Assembly: GCA_036365145.1 (NCBI GenBank)
Contig: JAEOAD010000005.1
Span: forward strand, 3,100,001 to 3,164,000
DNA: 64,000 nt
From: Orientallactaga sibirica
Lineage: Eukaryota > Chordata > Mammalia > Rodentia > Dipodidae
Reading direction: 5' to 3'
A program made the position numbers and the translations under genes. Shown piece by piece: positions 21,380-36,800 of the stretch (position 1 is its first letter; every line of letters starts with the position of its first letter). Below the pieces are notes generated by a model. The model was not told the DNA's origin and ran no database searches. It saw only the letters and a program-made list of their open reading frames with translations.

Positions 21380-23760
21380 AGATAGGTTTTCTATTTCCTG
21401 AATACCTTCTGTATCCGTTTTAGTAACTTCAAATTTTTCCTCTGTGTGCTTTCGATGGTTACTTCCACACCTCTTAATAATGGTCTTAAATCTAAAGATG
21501 CCCGTTACATCCAAGTAGACATTGTCTTTTGTCGTCCTAACTGGGTGAGTGAAACTTCAGCTCATCTGAGCCCTCCCATCACCCATTAGCCTCTCAAGCT
21601 TTAGGGTTTATAAAGTGCCGGTACTTGTGAGCTTTTGAAACATTTAACAATACACATAAGTGCCCTTTTCTTCTTTCATGAATGTTACTCAGTGTTACTC
21701 AGTAAATGTGGCATGTGATCCAAGGTCATAGTGTCCACACGAATAAGGGAAACTAATAAAAACTTCAAAGCAACATGTTGTAAGGTAGAATTTATTGGCG
21801 ACTTGGAAAATGTGGACATACTCTCCAATATAACCTAAGCATCATTAACTAACAGAGGCCATTACAGATTGGAGTTGGCAAGACAAAAACAAAATGTCTC
21901 TTCCTAGTGAGATTGTTGCCATTTGCACATGCCAAAACCCAGGACTGGATCACAATGGTCATATCTACAAATTCCCAATGGATTGACTGAGCAAAAAGTA
22001 TGGTGTGATTTTCTTTAAAACACCAGTTACTTAAAATAGACATCACTAGTAAATCTTTTAAACCTATAAATTAACGTTCACTGTGTACGGTTGTGTGCAA
22101 ATATGATTTGTCCTCTGTGGAGAAAGGGTCTCACCCTTATTCTCTACACTAGTATGAAACAGACAGAGGAAATACCCGCCTGGCATTCGTGGTTCTGTGC
22201 AGCAGATCTTCTCATCAGGTGGGGAGCATCCTGACTTATTAGAACGTGAACAGGATGTCATAAACAGTGTCAAGGTAAATCCCACTCCAAAATGCTTTTC
22301 CTACAGCTTCTAGAAGCACAGGGTCACTCCCTTCCCTTTCCCCAATGGCACCACATTTAACATCTTAACTTGAGAATATAATATGCAGACCAAGAGTCAC
22401 CAGGGCATAGCTAACCAGACTTCATTCACGTGTTGCCAAATGTTTACCACCTGCCTGATGACGTCTGCAATGTGGGCATCTGCTCCCCCGGCTACCCAGA
22501 GAGACCTCGGTGCCCACAGAGCTTACAGCCTTGGGAGGATACACAGAAGTACGCAGACATTTATGATTCAGTGAGACTTGGCCTGAGATCAATCACTTTT
22601 CAAACTCCCCCTGGCTTTCGCTGGGAATTCTGCCATTTACACTCAGCCCCTCTCAAGGCTTTTCTATAGCTCTGGATCTTCAAAGACTTTTGTGTCAATT
22701 GTTCTGCGGTGTTTGCAGTGCATGTCTGTTACAGCTAGATGGTTTTATATTAGTACTTTCCCTTCCAGATGGTCTGCTGACCACCTTGGATGCACCTGCA
22801 TCTCTGTTCCACAGACAGAAACATCAAAAATTACAGCCATTCAATAGAGTTAGACACAGGAAGCAACATTTCTGCATTTTCCTAACTTGGATAACAGTAC
22901 TCTAACCCTGATCATGACTATTTCATTTTCTTAGAAAAGTAAATATTAACATCCATCATTTAGAGCCCTCAATCTCATGGGAGTATGAATACTTGTAATT
23001 TGAAGTTACACTCACAGTGAGGTCTCAGGTAGCCAATGTGTGGGTAATTATACAAAATTCTGAACCTTCAAAACATGCAGGATAAACAATGATTATAAAG
23101 ATTTGCACATTAGAGCAAGTTAGAGTTTTGTCTCCACGTGATTCCATTAAAAGCATGAAGGAGGTTCTGATTTCCCCAAATTGTAGGCAAGGCACTAGGT
23201 TCTGTTGCTCATTCCATCCTATGTCAGCACATGGCCCTTCAGCCCCATATGTCAAATCTAATGTGAAGATTTCTTTAAAAAAATTGTAATGAAGAACTTC
23301 TAGGTAAGATGGTAAAGCAGAGGCTGTTTTACTGTGACCTGGTCTAGGAGAAGAGTTAATATAAAAGGAAAAAAGAGGAAGAGCTTCATAAATTTATAAA
23401 GGTCATGACAGAACAGCAGAAAAGTAAGAAGGAAGAGACATGTGACATATCAATAAAGAAGTAAGGCAAGTGAAACACTGCCGAACATCTCTCAGGTAAG
23501 CGAGGCATCACTAGGTGAAGTAACAGAGGCAGTCCTACACACAAGACGAGCCCCAAGACTCAAACCCAACTGCAGGATTGGGTAAGACAGCCATTCCTCT
23601 AGTGGAAGGGTCAGCAGCGGACAGAAATCCCATTTTTAAACTAAAAATCAACAGAGAAAGTCCATAGCAAAATGTACCACATCCAAATGGACTGATATAT
23701 TCAGAATGATCCATCCAGCAGACAGAGAATGCACAATGTTTTCTATAAATAAAAGGAAGG
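21380..23760. other. Unique stretch of 2.4 kb, no gene seen
   Basis: No recognisable exon, RNA or repeat; open frames are all under 80 codons. Composition is ordinary. Confidence 0.5.
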
Positions 23761-23906
23761 AACTGGGGAGATGGCTTAGCAGTTAAGGTGTTGCCTGCAA
23801 AGCCAGAGAAACTAGGTTTCATTCCCCAGGACCTGTGTAAGCCAGATACAAAAGGTGGTGAATATGAATGAGGTTTGTTTGCAGTAGCCAAAGGCCCTGG
23901 AACACC

Positions 23907-23942
<36 letters not shown>

Positions 23943-23954
23943 CCCTCTCTCAAA

Positions 23955-23999
<45 letters not shown>
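23761..23999 (+). mobile_element. tRNA-derived SINE with long (AAAT)n tail
   Basis: The head AACTGGGGAGATGGCTTAGC, AGGTTTCATTCCCCAGGACC and TTGTTTGCAGTAGCCAAAGG lead into (CT)n and about ten AAAT units. Flanking AAATAAAAGGAAGG and AAATAAGAGGAAG are imperfect target repeats. Confidence 0.92.
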
Positions 24000-24000
24000 G

Positions 24001-24769
24001 AGGAAGACCAGGTAGAAGGGAAGCTGCTCAGTCTATGGGATAATGGGCAGAAGATTCCTGGACTATAATTCATGCATGGAGAGATACTGGGCTTTGGACT
24101 CTATTATTAAACAGTTGAATAAAATGTGAAAGCATAAACTTTGTGGAGATATGGATAATAAAACTAAGCAAACTCATAATCTGAATCTTCAATATGGCTA
24201 TCTTATAGGAAAGCCTCATGAAACAACAAAACATCACTTTCTAAGAGGAATATCCCATTTATTCCAACATATCACCTTTAAAGTGATATTAAGCCAAATA
24301 TACCAACAGCATTATGAAATGCGATTTGTTTATGGACTCTTAGAAAGTTTTCAAGCCTTGCATTCTCCAAGCAAGTATGTGTAACAATAAAGTACCCAAA
24401 CTCTAATTTAGAGTGAATGAAAAGCCGGTTGTAAAATTATTGGCACCTTGCAAAATATACAGTGCAAAGGATAATGATAAAAGAGGCAAAAGAGTCTTGT
24501 TGTCAAGAAAATACTTAATCAGGCAAGAAGACATGCGCCACTTCTCTGAAGAAAACGTCTTCATAACCAATACCAGGTGTAAATACTGGCCCTAACGATT
24601 CAGTAAATGTGTCAAAGACAGTCTCAGTCCCCGAAGCAAGTGTATGGAACCTGGTCATACTTTCCATGTTAAATATTAAGAAAATCATGTATCCTCCTAA
24701 ACATACTATTTTTAATGTGAAACTTAAATCCAAGATCACAAGCATCTACCTTGCACTTCAGAGTTCTTT
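24001..24769. other. Unique AT-rich stretch, no gene seen
   Basis: A 77-codon frame at 24,151-24,384 (plus) has no recognised family. No repeat was identified. Confidence 0.45.
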
Positions 24770-24922
24770 TATTTTCTTTTCTTGAGACACAGTCTCATGT
24801 AGCCCAAGCTGGCCTCAAATTCACTATGCTTCTAAGGATGTCTTGAAATCTTCTAGTGCTCCTCTTGCCTCCACCTCCTGAGTGCTAGCTGGGGCTACAG
24901 GTGTGTGCAGTCATGGCTGGTT
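24770..24922 (-). mobile_element. Old B1 SINE, minus
   Basis: GAGACACAGTCTCATGTAGC, CAAGCTGGCCTCAAATTCAC and CTCCTGAGTGCTAGCTGGGG are diverged B1 segments in reverse order. Confidence 0.8.
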
Positions 24923-27159
24923 CATATTCTGGAAATACCAAGTAGCTGCCTATGATACACTGTTTGGAAAGAAACCCCATTGCTGCTATCTGCTCTAACA
25001 GTATTAAGCAGTATTGAGTAAATCTGGAGCATGTACTAATGTTGCCAGCTGAGCTATCATGCATAAGTTAAACTGCTAAGATTACAGCATAAGCTTAAGG
25101 AATAATCAACAGTAACTATGACACTGGCTATGAAAAAGAAATGCCTTCATTAAGATGAGCATAAAGTTTTGGGTGGCATTAATTTTTTTCCCCATGGGTT
25201 TGTTATAGCAAATAATTTTTTTACTTGGTCCTGAAAAGCAATCTTACAAATTATAAGAAAATGTCAAACCACAGCCTGAAGCAATGTTTTGAAAATTAAA
25301 TGTGCATTGAATTAAATGTTTAAATGTGGATTGCTACTTTTAACAAATGTTGATTTCTAAATTAAAAATGAGCAAATTTTCCATTCACTATAAAACATAA
25401 TTTGCAATTACATCAATTGTGTCATGACAGAAAAAAATCATTAACTGAAAAACAACTTTGTTTTTAATGCTTATTATAAGGCAGGAGTATAATTTGGAAA
25501 CTAACCAAATTGCTGGTGGGTGTGTGGGTGTATGTGCATTTACAGGTATTCTACTGATGAAAATGAAAAGCAATGAACCTCTTAAATTAGCTAATTAAGT
25601 ATTGTCATACCACTTTAAATGCAAGCTTAAATTCTTAGTGTAAATTAGTCAACACTTCATTTTTTCACTTAGAGACCTATTTTAAAGAAAGACATTATAG
25701 GACATGTAATGGAGAAAAATTGCTATTCTACACGTCATCCATAAAGTTATATCAAATACAGATTATGTGAACTTATATAGTTTATGTCATAAGTTATATG
25801 TGTTTATTATACTGTATGCCATAAGAAGTCATCTTACAAATGAAGTATGTGTATTTAAAAACCTATTCTAAATATATGAGGATTTTTATATCAAGTCGAT
25901 AACTATTGGATTTCTTAGGAGTTGCTTATTCTTGGGGTCTGTAAGAGACTGAGAAGACTGAGCTGGATATGAATGATTGTATAAATCATACAAAACTCCT
26001 TACCCAGCTTCCGGCTGAGCTCGGGTCTGGCTGTGGCTTCCACCTCCAACGCATGCTCTCCTCACAGCGCTACCCTCTGCTGGGGAACAGGGCAGAGAAG
26101 GTGTTTGTTTCTGCTTTGGGAATTTACAGCCACAACTCCAGGTTTCCGTACAATGGGACAGTGAAATAGCTGAAGATACTAAGTTATTTCCTTTTACCCT
26201 TACGTCGCTGATTGAGCACACACACCTAACCCTACTTTTAAACTTTTATAGGTCATCGGGAAGTAAGCACAGTCATTACCATGAAGGTCTCTGGTCAGCT
26301 CCTTGAAGGCGCACAGCATCGGTGAAGGTGCTGCAGAGGGCTTCTGAGGTCTGCATCTTGTGCACTGAAAGCTACATCCACCCACTTCCAATTTGTTATG
26401 CAAGGTCCACCTGACGCCCTAGATTTCAATTTTGCATTGCTTGTGAAGTGCCTTAGGAGGAAAACTTCTGATCTATTTTCACAATGGAATTTAAAGATAT
26501 TTCCATAATGGGAAAATCAGGATAGCAAGCTCCTAGCACAAGGGATTCTCTGTGGCTTATCGTGCCCAGCTCGGATGCCCAGACTATTCCTAGATACCGG
26601 ATTACATATAAGCCATGTTTGCCTGAACACTGGGTCTAGGAAATGTTTTAGGTTAGAAATATCATCAGATGGCATCTTGAGAAAGCTATGTAAGTATTTC
26701 TAGTCAATGCTCGCCCTTAAGGTATTTTCATAAAGGGTACTGCCAAAACGTTAAGCACTACTACAGTGTATTAAAATGACACGGGTTAATATAGCCACCA
26801 ACTGCTCACTAAGCTCGTCATCCAAATGGAGCTCTAATCCATCAATGCTCAGAACAGTCAAATATCCCTACCCTATGTGATTAAATTTTCTAGAAACAAA
26901 ATTAATAAGCAGAAATCAACAGCAAAATACACAGGGAAAATGACAAACAGAAAGTGAGTTGGAAATGGGGATGGAGCTACAGGTTTTGTAATTAATTGGT
27001 ATGGACCACATCTTTACTGAGAACACCACATTCATCAAGGCATGGTGGCACTTTTGGGACGAGAACACAACACTCATATTCATTTTATTCTCATGTGCTC
27101 GCACTGAACTTGCAGTCCTTGCTGTTCAAGCCCTCTTAGTTTTCAGGTTCAATTAGAAC
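24923..27159. other. Repeat-free stretch of 2.2 kb, no gene seen
   Basis: No SINE, LINE or LTR sequence was recognised in this interval, the longest clean run beside the arrays. No coding frame above 75 codons exists. It could include conserved non-coding sequence. Confidence 0.5.
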
Positions 27160-27297
27160 GTTTTAGTCTTTTTGAGACAGGGTCTCATCTAGTCTAGGCT
27201 GGACTCACTATATAGCTTACGCTGGCCTTCATCTCTGATGCTCTTGCCTCCACCTACCCAGTGCTAGGAATATAGGTGGATGCCACCACACCAAGGT
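27160..27297 (-). mobile_element. Old B1 SINE, minus
   Basis: TTTTTGAGACAGGGTCTCAT, GTCTAGGCTGGACTCACTAT and GGATGCCACCACACCAAGG are present with many differences from the young B1 copies. Confidence 0.8.
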
Positions 27298-27362
27298 TTA
27301 AATTAGAATATTTTTAATTCCTTTTAATTTTGTGATACATCCTTTGATTTAAAAGTGCATTT

Positions 27363-27572
27363 GGGGGCTGGAGAGATTGCTTAGTGCTTAAGGCACATGC
27401 CTGTGAAGACTGAAGACCCAGATTCGATTCTCCAGGCCCCTTGTAAGCCAGATGCATATGGTGACACATGCATCTGCGGTTTGTTTACAGTGGCTAGAGG
27501 CCCTGGTATGCCCATTCTCACTCACTCTCTCTCTGCTCAAATAAATGAATAAATTAATTTATTTTTAAAAAA
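27363..27572 (+). mobile_element. tRNA-derived dipodoid SINE
   Basis: The head GGGGGCTGGAGAGATTGCTT, CAGATTCGATTCTCCAGGCC and AAGCCAGATGCATATGG are present. AAAAGTGCATTT before it and AAAAAGTCCATTTT after it are imperfect target repeats. Confidence 0.92.
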
Positions 27573-27584
27573 AAAGTCCATTTT

Positions 27585-27800
27585 GAAATGGTTTCTTTTA
27601 TAACACTGCAGCCTTGGAAGGTATATGTAGGAAGGACGTCAAAGCCCCCTTTCCCCACTGAGTATCCTTTTCATCATTGTCCTGACAGCAGACACTGTGA
27701 GGCTCTGTAGCATCTATTCCTATTCTCTGTCACTCACAAATGGCGCTGGTTTTGCACTGATCACAATGCAGGTTTGCATGGGTTAGTATTCCAGGGCCAG
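27585..27800. other. Unique sequence up to the large array
   Basis: No gene or repeat was recognised. The boundary with the array falls after CCAGGGCCAGAC. Confidence 0.5.
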
Positions 27801-30800
27801 ACACATCTAGACACACGATGCGGCTGACCTCATGAACAACACTTGTGACATCTAGACACACCATGCGGCTGACCTCATGAACAACACTTCTGACATCTAG
27901 ACACACCATGCGGCTGACCTCATGAACAACACTTCTGACATCTAGACACACGATGCGGCTGACCTCATGAACAACACTTCTGACATCTAGACACACCATG
28001 CGGCTGACCTCATGAACAACACTTCTGACATCTAGACACACCATGCGGCTGACCTCATGAACAACACTTCTGACATCTAGACACACCATGCGGCTGACCT
28101 CATGAACAACACTTCTGACATCTAGACACACCATGCGGCTGACCTCATGAACAACACTTGTGACATCTAGACACACCATGCGGCTGACCTCATGAACAAC
28201 ACTTGTGACATCTAGACACACCATGCGGCTGACCTCATGAACAACACTTCTGACATCTAGACACACGATGCGGCTGACATCATGAACAACACTTCTGACA
28301 TCTAGACACACGATGCGGATGACCTCATGAACAACACTTGTGACATCTAGACACACCATGCGGCTGACCTCATGAACAACACTTCTGACATCTAGACACA
28401 CCATGCGGCTGACCTCATGAACAACACTTCTGACATCTAGACACACCATGCGGCTGACCTCATGAACAACACTTCTGACATCTAGACACACCATGCGGCT
28501 GACCTCATGAACAAAACTTCTGACATTTGACACACGATGCGGCTGACCTCATGAACAACACTTCTGACATCTAGACACACCATGCGGCTGACCTCATGAA
28601 CAACACTTGTGACATCTAGACACACCATGCGGCTGACCTCATGAACAACACTTGTGACATCTAGACACACCATGCGGCTGACCTCATGAACAACACTTCT
28701 GACATCTAGACACACCATGCGGCTGACCTCAGGAACAACACTTCTGACATCTAGACACACCATGCGGCTGACCTCATGAACAACACTTCTGACATCTAGA
28801 CACACCATGCGGCTGACCTCATGAACAACACTTCTGACATCTAGACACACCATGCGGCTGACCTCATGAACAACACTTGTGACATCTAGACACACCATGC
28901 GGCTGACCTCATGAACAACACTTGTGACATTACCATGCGGCTGACCTCTGAACAACACTTGTGACATCTAGACACACCATGCGGCTGACCTCATGAACAA
29001 CACTTCTGACATCTAGACACACCATGCGGCTGACCTCATGAACAACACTTGTGACATCTAGACACACCATGCGGCTGACCTCATGAACAACACTTCTGAC
29101 ATCTAGACACACATCTGACCTCATGAACAACACTTCTGACATCTAGACCTCATGAACTGACCTCATGAACAACACTTCTGACATCTAGACACACCATGCG
29201 GCTGACCTCATGAACAACACTGACATCTAGACATCTGAGAACAACACTTCTGACATCTAGACACACCATGCGGCTGACCTCATGAACAACACTTCTGACA
29301 TCTAGACACACCATGCGGCTGACCTCATGAACAACACTTCTGACATCTAGACACACCATGCGGCTGACCTCATGAACAACACTTCTGACATCTAGACACA
29401 CCATGCGGCTGACCTCATGAACAACACTTCTGAACAACACTTCGGCTGACCTCATGAACAACACTGACATCTAGACACACCATGCGGCTGACCTCATGAA
29501 CAACACTTCTGACATCTAGACACACCATGCGGCTGACCTCATGAACAACACTTCTGACATCTAGACACACCATGCGGCTGACCTCATGAACAACACTTCT
29601 GACATCTAGACACACCATGCGGCTGACCTCATGAACAACACTTCTGACATCTAGACACACCATGCGGCTGACCTCATGAACAACACTTCTGACATCTAGA
29701 CACACCATGCGGCTGACCTCATGAACAACACTTCTGACATCTAGACACACCATGCGGCTGACCTCATGAACAACACTGACATCTAGACACACCATGCGGC
29801 TGACCTCATGAACAACACTTCTGACATCTAGACACACCATGCGGCTGACCTCATGAACAACACTTCTGACATCTAGACACACCATGCGGCTGACCTCATG
29901 AACAACACTTCTGACATCTAGACACACCATGGCTGACCTCATGAACAACACTTCTGACATCTAGACACACCATGCGGCTGACCTCATGAACAACACTTCT
30001 GACATCTAGACACACCATGCGGCTGACCTCATGAACAACACTTCTGACATCTAGACACACCATGCGGCTGACCTCATGAACAACACTTCTGACATCTAGA
30101 CACACCATGCGGCTGACCTCATGAACAACACTTCTGACATCTAGACACACCATGCGGCTGACCTCATGAACAACACTTCTGACATCTAGACACACCATGC
30201 GGCTGACCTCATGAACAACACTTCTGACATCTAGACACACCATGCGGCTGACCTCATGAACAACACTTCTGACATCTAGACACACCATGCGGCTGACCTC
30301 ATGAACAACACTTCTGACATCTAGACACACCATGCGGCTGACCTCATGAACAACACTTCTGACATCTAGACACACCATGCGGCTGACCTCATGAACAACA
30401 CTTTGACATCTAGACACACCATAGACTGACCTCATGAACAACACTTCTGACATCTTGACACACATGCGGCTGACCTCATGAACAACACTTCTGACATCTA
30501 GACACACCATGCGCTGACCTCTGACCTCATGAACAACACTTCTGACCTCATGAACAACACTTCTGACATCTAGACACACCATGCGGCTGACCTCATGAAC
30601 AACATGACATCTAGACACACCATGCGGCTGACCTCATGAACAACACTTCTGACATCTAGACACCACCGGCTGACCTCTGAACAACACTCTGACATCTAGA
30701 CAACACTTCTGACACAACACTTGTGACATCTAGACACACCATGCGGCTGACCTCATGAACAACACTTCTGACATCTAGACACACCATGCGGCTGACCTCA

Positions 30801-33800
30801 TGAACAACACTTCTGACATCTAGACACACCATGCGGCTGACCTCATGAACAACACTTCTGACATCTAGACACACCATGCGGCTGACCTCATGAACAACAC
30901 TTCTGACATCTAGACACACCATGCGGCTGACCTTTCATGAACAACACTTCTGACATCTAGACACACCATGCGGCTGACCTCATGAACAACACTTCTGACA
31001 TCTAGACACACCATGCGGCTGACCTCATGAACAACACTTGTGACATCTCTAGACACACCATGCGGCTGACCTCATGAACAACACTTCTGACATCTAGACA
31101 CACCATGCGGCTGACCTCATGAACAACACTTCTGACATCTAGACACACCATGCGGCTGACCTCATGAACAACACTTCTGACATCTAGACACACCATGCGG
31201 CTGACCTCATGAACAACACTTCTGACATCTAGACACACCATGCGGCTGACCTCATGAACAACACTTCTGACATCTAGACACACCATGCGGCTGACCTCAT
31301 GAACAACACTTCTGACATCTAGACACACCATGCGGCTGACCTCATGAACAACACTTCTGACATCTAGACACACCATGCGGCTGACCTCATGAACAACACT
31401 TCTGACATCTAGACACACCATGCGGCTGACCTCATGAACAACACTTCTGACATCTAGACACACCATGCGGCTGACCTCATGAACAACACTTCTGACATCT
31501 AGACACACCATGCGGCTGACCTCATGAACAACACTTCTGACATCTAGACACACCATGCGGCTGACCTCATGAACAACACTTCTGACATCTAGACACACCA
31601 TGCTCATGAACAACTGACCTCATGAACAACACTTCTGACATCTAGACACACCATGCGGCTGACCTCATGAACAACACTTCTGACATCTAGACACACCATG
31701 CGGCTGACCTCATGAACAACACTTCTGACATCTAGACACACCATGCGGCTGACCTCATGAACAACACTTCTGACATCTAGACACACCATGCGGCTGACCT
31801 CATGAACAACACTTCTGACATCTAGACACACCATGCGGCTGACCTCATGAACAACACTTCTGACATCTAGACACACCATGCGGCTGACCTCATGAACAAC
31901 ACTTCTGACATCTAGACACACCATGCGGCTGACCTCATGAACAACACTTCTGACATCTAGACACACCATGCGGCTGACCTCATGAACAACACTTCTGACA
32001 TCTAGACACACCATGCGGCTGACCTCATGAACAACACTTCTGACATCTAGACACACCATGCGGCTGACCTCATGAACAACACTTCTGACATCTAGACACA
32101 CCATGCGGCTGACCTCATGAACAACACTTGTGACATCTAGACACCTCATGACCTGACCTCATGAACAACACTTCTGACATCTAGACAACACCATAGACGG
32201 CTGACCTCATGAACAACACTTCTGACATCTAGACACACCATGCGGCTGACCTCATGAACAACACTTCTGACATCTAGACACACCATGCGGCTGACCTCAT
32301 GAACAACACTTCTGACATCTAGACACACCATGCGGCTGACCTCATGAACAACACTTCTGACATCTAGACACACCATGCGGCTGACCTCATGAACAACACT
32401 GACATTCTGACATCTAGACACACCATGCGGCTGACCTCATGAACAACACTTCTGACATCTAGACACACCATGCGGCTGACCTCATGAACAACACTTCTGA
32501 CATCTAGACACACCATGCTGACCTGAACAACCTCTGACATCTAGACAACACTTCTGACATCTAGACACACCATGCGGCTGACCTCATGAACAACACTTCT
32601 GACATCTAGACACACCATGCGGCTGACCTCATGAACAACACTTCTGACATCTAGACACACCATGCGGCTGACCTCATGAACCTCATGACACAACACTGAC
32701 CTCATGAACAACACACATCTAGACACACCATGCGGCTGACCTCATGAACAACACTTCTGACATCTAGACACACCATGCGGCTGACCTCATGAACAACACT
32801 CATGACATCTAGACAACACTGACCTCATGAACAACACTTCTGACATCTAGACACACCATGCGGCTGACCTCATGAACAACACTAGACACACCATGCGGCT
32901 GACCTCATGAACAACACTTCTGACATCTAGACACACCATGCGGCTGACCTCATGAACAACACTTCTGACATCTAGACACACCATGCGGCTGACCTCATGA
33001 ACAACACTTCTGACATCTAGACACACCATGCGGCTGACCTCATGAACAACACTTGTGACATCTAGACACACCATGCGGCTGACCTCATGAACAACACTTC
33101 TGACATCTAGACACACCATGCGGCTGACCTCATGAACAACACTTCTGACATCTAGACACACCATGCGGCTGACCTCATGAACAACACTTCTGACATCTAG
33201 ACACACCATCTAGCGGCTGACCTCATGAACAACACTTCTGACATCTAGACACACCATGCGGCTGACCTCATGAACAACACTTCTGACATCTAGACACACC
33301 ATGCGGCTGACCTCATGAACAACACTTCTGACATCTAGACACACCATGCGGCTGACCTCATGAACAACACTTCTGACATCTAGACACACCATGCGGCTGA
33401 CCTCATGAACAACACTTCTGACATCTAGACACACCATGCGGCTGACCTCATGAACAACACTTCTGACATCTAGACACACCATGCGGCTGACCTCATGAAC
33501 AACACTTCTGACATCTAGACACACCATGCGGCTGACCTCATGAACAACACTTCTGACATCTAGACACACCATGCGGCTGACCTCATGAACAACACTTCTG
33601 ACATCTAGACACACCATGCGGCTGACCTCATGAACAACACTGACATCTAGACATCTGAACAACACTTCTGACATCTAGACACACCATGCGGCTGACCTCA
33701 TGAACAACACTTCTGACATCTAGACACACCATGCGGCTGACCTCATGAACAACACTTCTGACATCTAGACACACCATGCGGCTGACCTCATGAACAACAC

Positions 33801-36800
33801 TTCTGACATCTAGACACACCATGCGGCTGACCTCATGAACAACACTTCTGAACAACGGCTGACCTTGAACAACACTTGACATCTAGACACACCATGCGGC
33901 TGACCTCATGAACAACACTTCTGACATCTAGACACACCATGCGGCTGACCTCATGAACAACACTTCTGACATCTAGACACACATGACCTCAGACACACAC
34001 CATGCGGCTGACCTCATGAACAACACTTCTGACATCTAGACACACACCATGCGGCTGACCTCATGAACAACACTTCTGACATCTAGACACACCATGCGGC
34101 TGACCTCATGAACAACACTTCTGACATCTAGACACACCATGCGGCTGACCTCATGAACAACACTTCTGACATCTAGACACACCATGCGGCTGACCTCATG
34201 AACAACACTTCTGACATCTAGACACACCATGCGGCTGACCTCATGAACAACACTTCTGACATCTAGACACACCATGCGGCTGACCTCATGAACAACACTT
34301 CTGACATCTAGACACACCATGCGGCTGACCTCATGAACAACACTTCTGACATCTAGACACACCATGCGGCTGACCTCATGAACAACACTTCTGACATCTA
34401 GACACACCATGCGGCTGACCTCATGAACAACACTTCTGACATCTAGACACACCATGCGGCTGACCTCATGAACAACACTTCTGACATCTAGACACACCAT
34501 GCGGCTGACCTCATGAACAACACTTCTGACATCTAGACACACCATGCGGCTGACCTCATGAACAACACTTCTGACATCTAGACACACCATGCGGCTGACC
34601 TCATGAACAACACTTCTGACATCTAGACACACCATGCGGCTGACCTCATGAACAACACTTCTGACATCTAGACACACCATGCGGCTGACCTCATGAACAA
34701 CACTTCTGACATCTAGACACACCATGCGGCTGACCTCATGAACAACACTTCTGACATCTAGACACACCATGCGGCTGACCTCATGAACAACACTTCTGAC
34801 ATCTAGACACACCATGCGGCTGACCTCATGAACAACACTTCTGACATCTAGACACACCATGCTGACCTCTTGACCTCATGAACAACACTTCTGACATCTA
34901 GACACACCATGCGGCTGACCTCATGAACAACACTTCTGACATCTAGACACACCATGCGGCTGACCTCATGAACAACACTTCTGACATCTAGACACACCAT
35001 GCGGCTGCTGACCTCATGAACAACACTTCTGACATCTAGACACACCATGCGGCTGACCTCATGAACAACACTTCTGACATCTAGACACACCATGCGGCTG
35101 ACCTCATGAACAACACTTCTGACATCTAGACACACCATGCGGCTGACCTCATGAACAACACTTCTGACATCTAGACACACCATGCGGCTGACCTCATGAA
35201 CAACACTTCTGACATCTAGACACACCATGCGGCTGACCTCATCTGAACAACACTTCTGACATCTAGACACACCATGCGGCTGACCTCATGAACAACACTT
35301 CTGACATCTAGACACACCATGCGGCTGACCTCATGAACAACACTTCTGACATCTAGACACACCATGCGGCTGACCTCATGAACAACACTTCTGACATCTA
35401 GACACACCATGCGGCTGACCTCATGAACAACACTTCTGACATCTAGACACACCATGCGGCTGACCTCATGAACAACACTTCTGACATCTAGACACACCAT
35501 GCGGCTGACCTCATGAACAACACTTCTGACATCTAGACACACCATGCGGCTGACCTCATGAACAACACTTCTGACATCTAGACACACCATGCGGCTGACC
35601 TCATGAACAACACTTCTGACATCTAGACACACCATGCGGCTGACCTCATGAACAACACTTCTGACATCTGACACCCTGACCTCATGAACAACACTTCTGA
35701 CATCTAGACACACCATGCGGCTGACCTCATGAACAACACTTCTGACATCTAGACACACCATGCGGCTGACCTCATGAACAACACTTCTGACATCTAGACA
35801 CACCATGCGGCTGACCTCATGAACAACACTTCTGACATCTAGACACACCATGCGGCTGACCTCATGAACAACACTTCTGACATCTAGACACACCATGCGG
35901 CTGACCTCATGAACAACACTTCTGACATCTAGACACACCATGCGGCTGACCTCATGAACAACACTTCTGACATCTAGACACACCATGCGGCTGACCTCAT
36001 GAACAACACTTCTGACATCTAGACACACCATGCGGCTGACCTCATGAACAACACTTCTGACATCTAGACACACCATGCGGCTGACCTCATGAACAACACT
36101 TCTGACATCTAGACACACCATGCGGCTGACCTCATGAACAACACTTCTGACATCTAGACACACCATGCGGCTGACCTCATGAACAACACTTCTGACATCT
36201 AGACACACCATGCGGCTGACCTCATGAACAACACTTCTGACATCTAGACACACCATGCGGCTGACCTCATGAACAACACTTCTGACATCTAGACACACCA
36301 TGCGGCTGACCTCATGAACAACACTTCTGACATCTAGACACACCATGCGGCTGACCTCATGAACAACACTTCTGACATCTAGACACACCATGCGGCTGAC
36401 CTCATGAACAACACTTCTGACATCTAGACACACCATGCGGCTGACCTCATGAACAACACTTCTTGTGACATCTAGACACACCATGCGGCTGACCTCATGA
36501 ACAACACTTCTGACATCTAGACACACCATGCGGCTGACCTCATGAACAACACTTCTGACATCTAGACACACCATGCGGCTGACCTCATGAACAACACTTC
36601 TGACATCTAGACACACCATGCGGCTGACCTCATGAACAACACTTCTGACATCTAGACACACCATGCGGCTGACCTCATGAACAACACTTCTGACATCTAG
36701 ACACACCATGCGGCTGACCTCATGAACAACACTTCTGACATCTAGACACACCATGCGGCTGACCTCATGAACAACACTTCTGACATCTAGACACACCATG

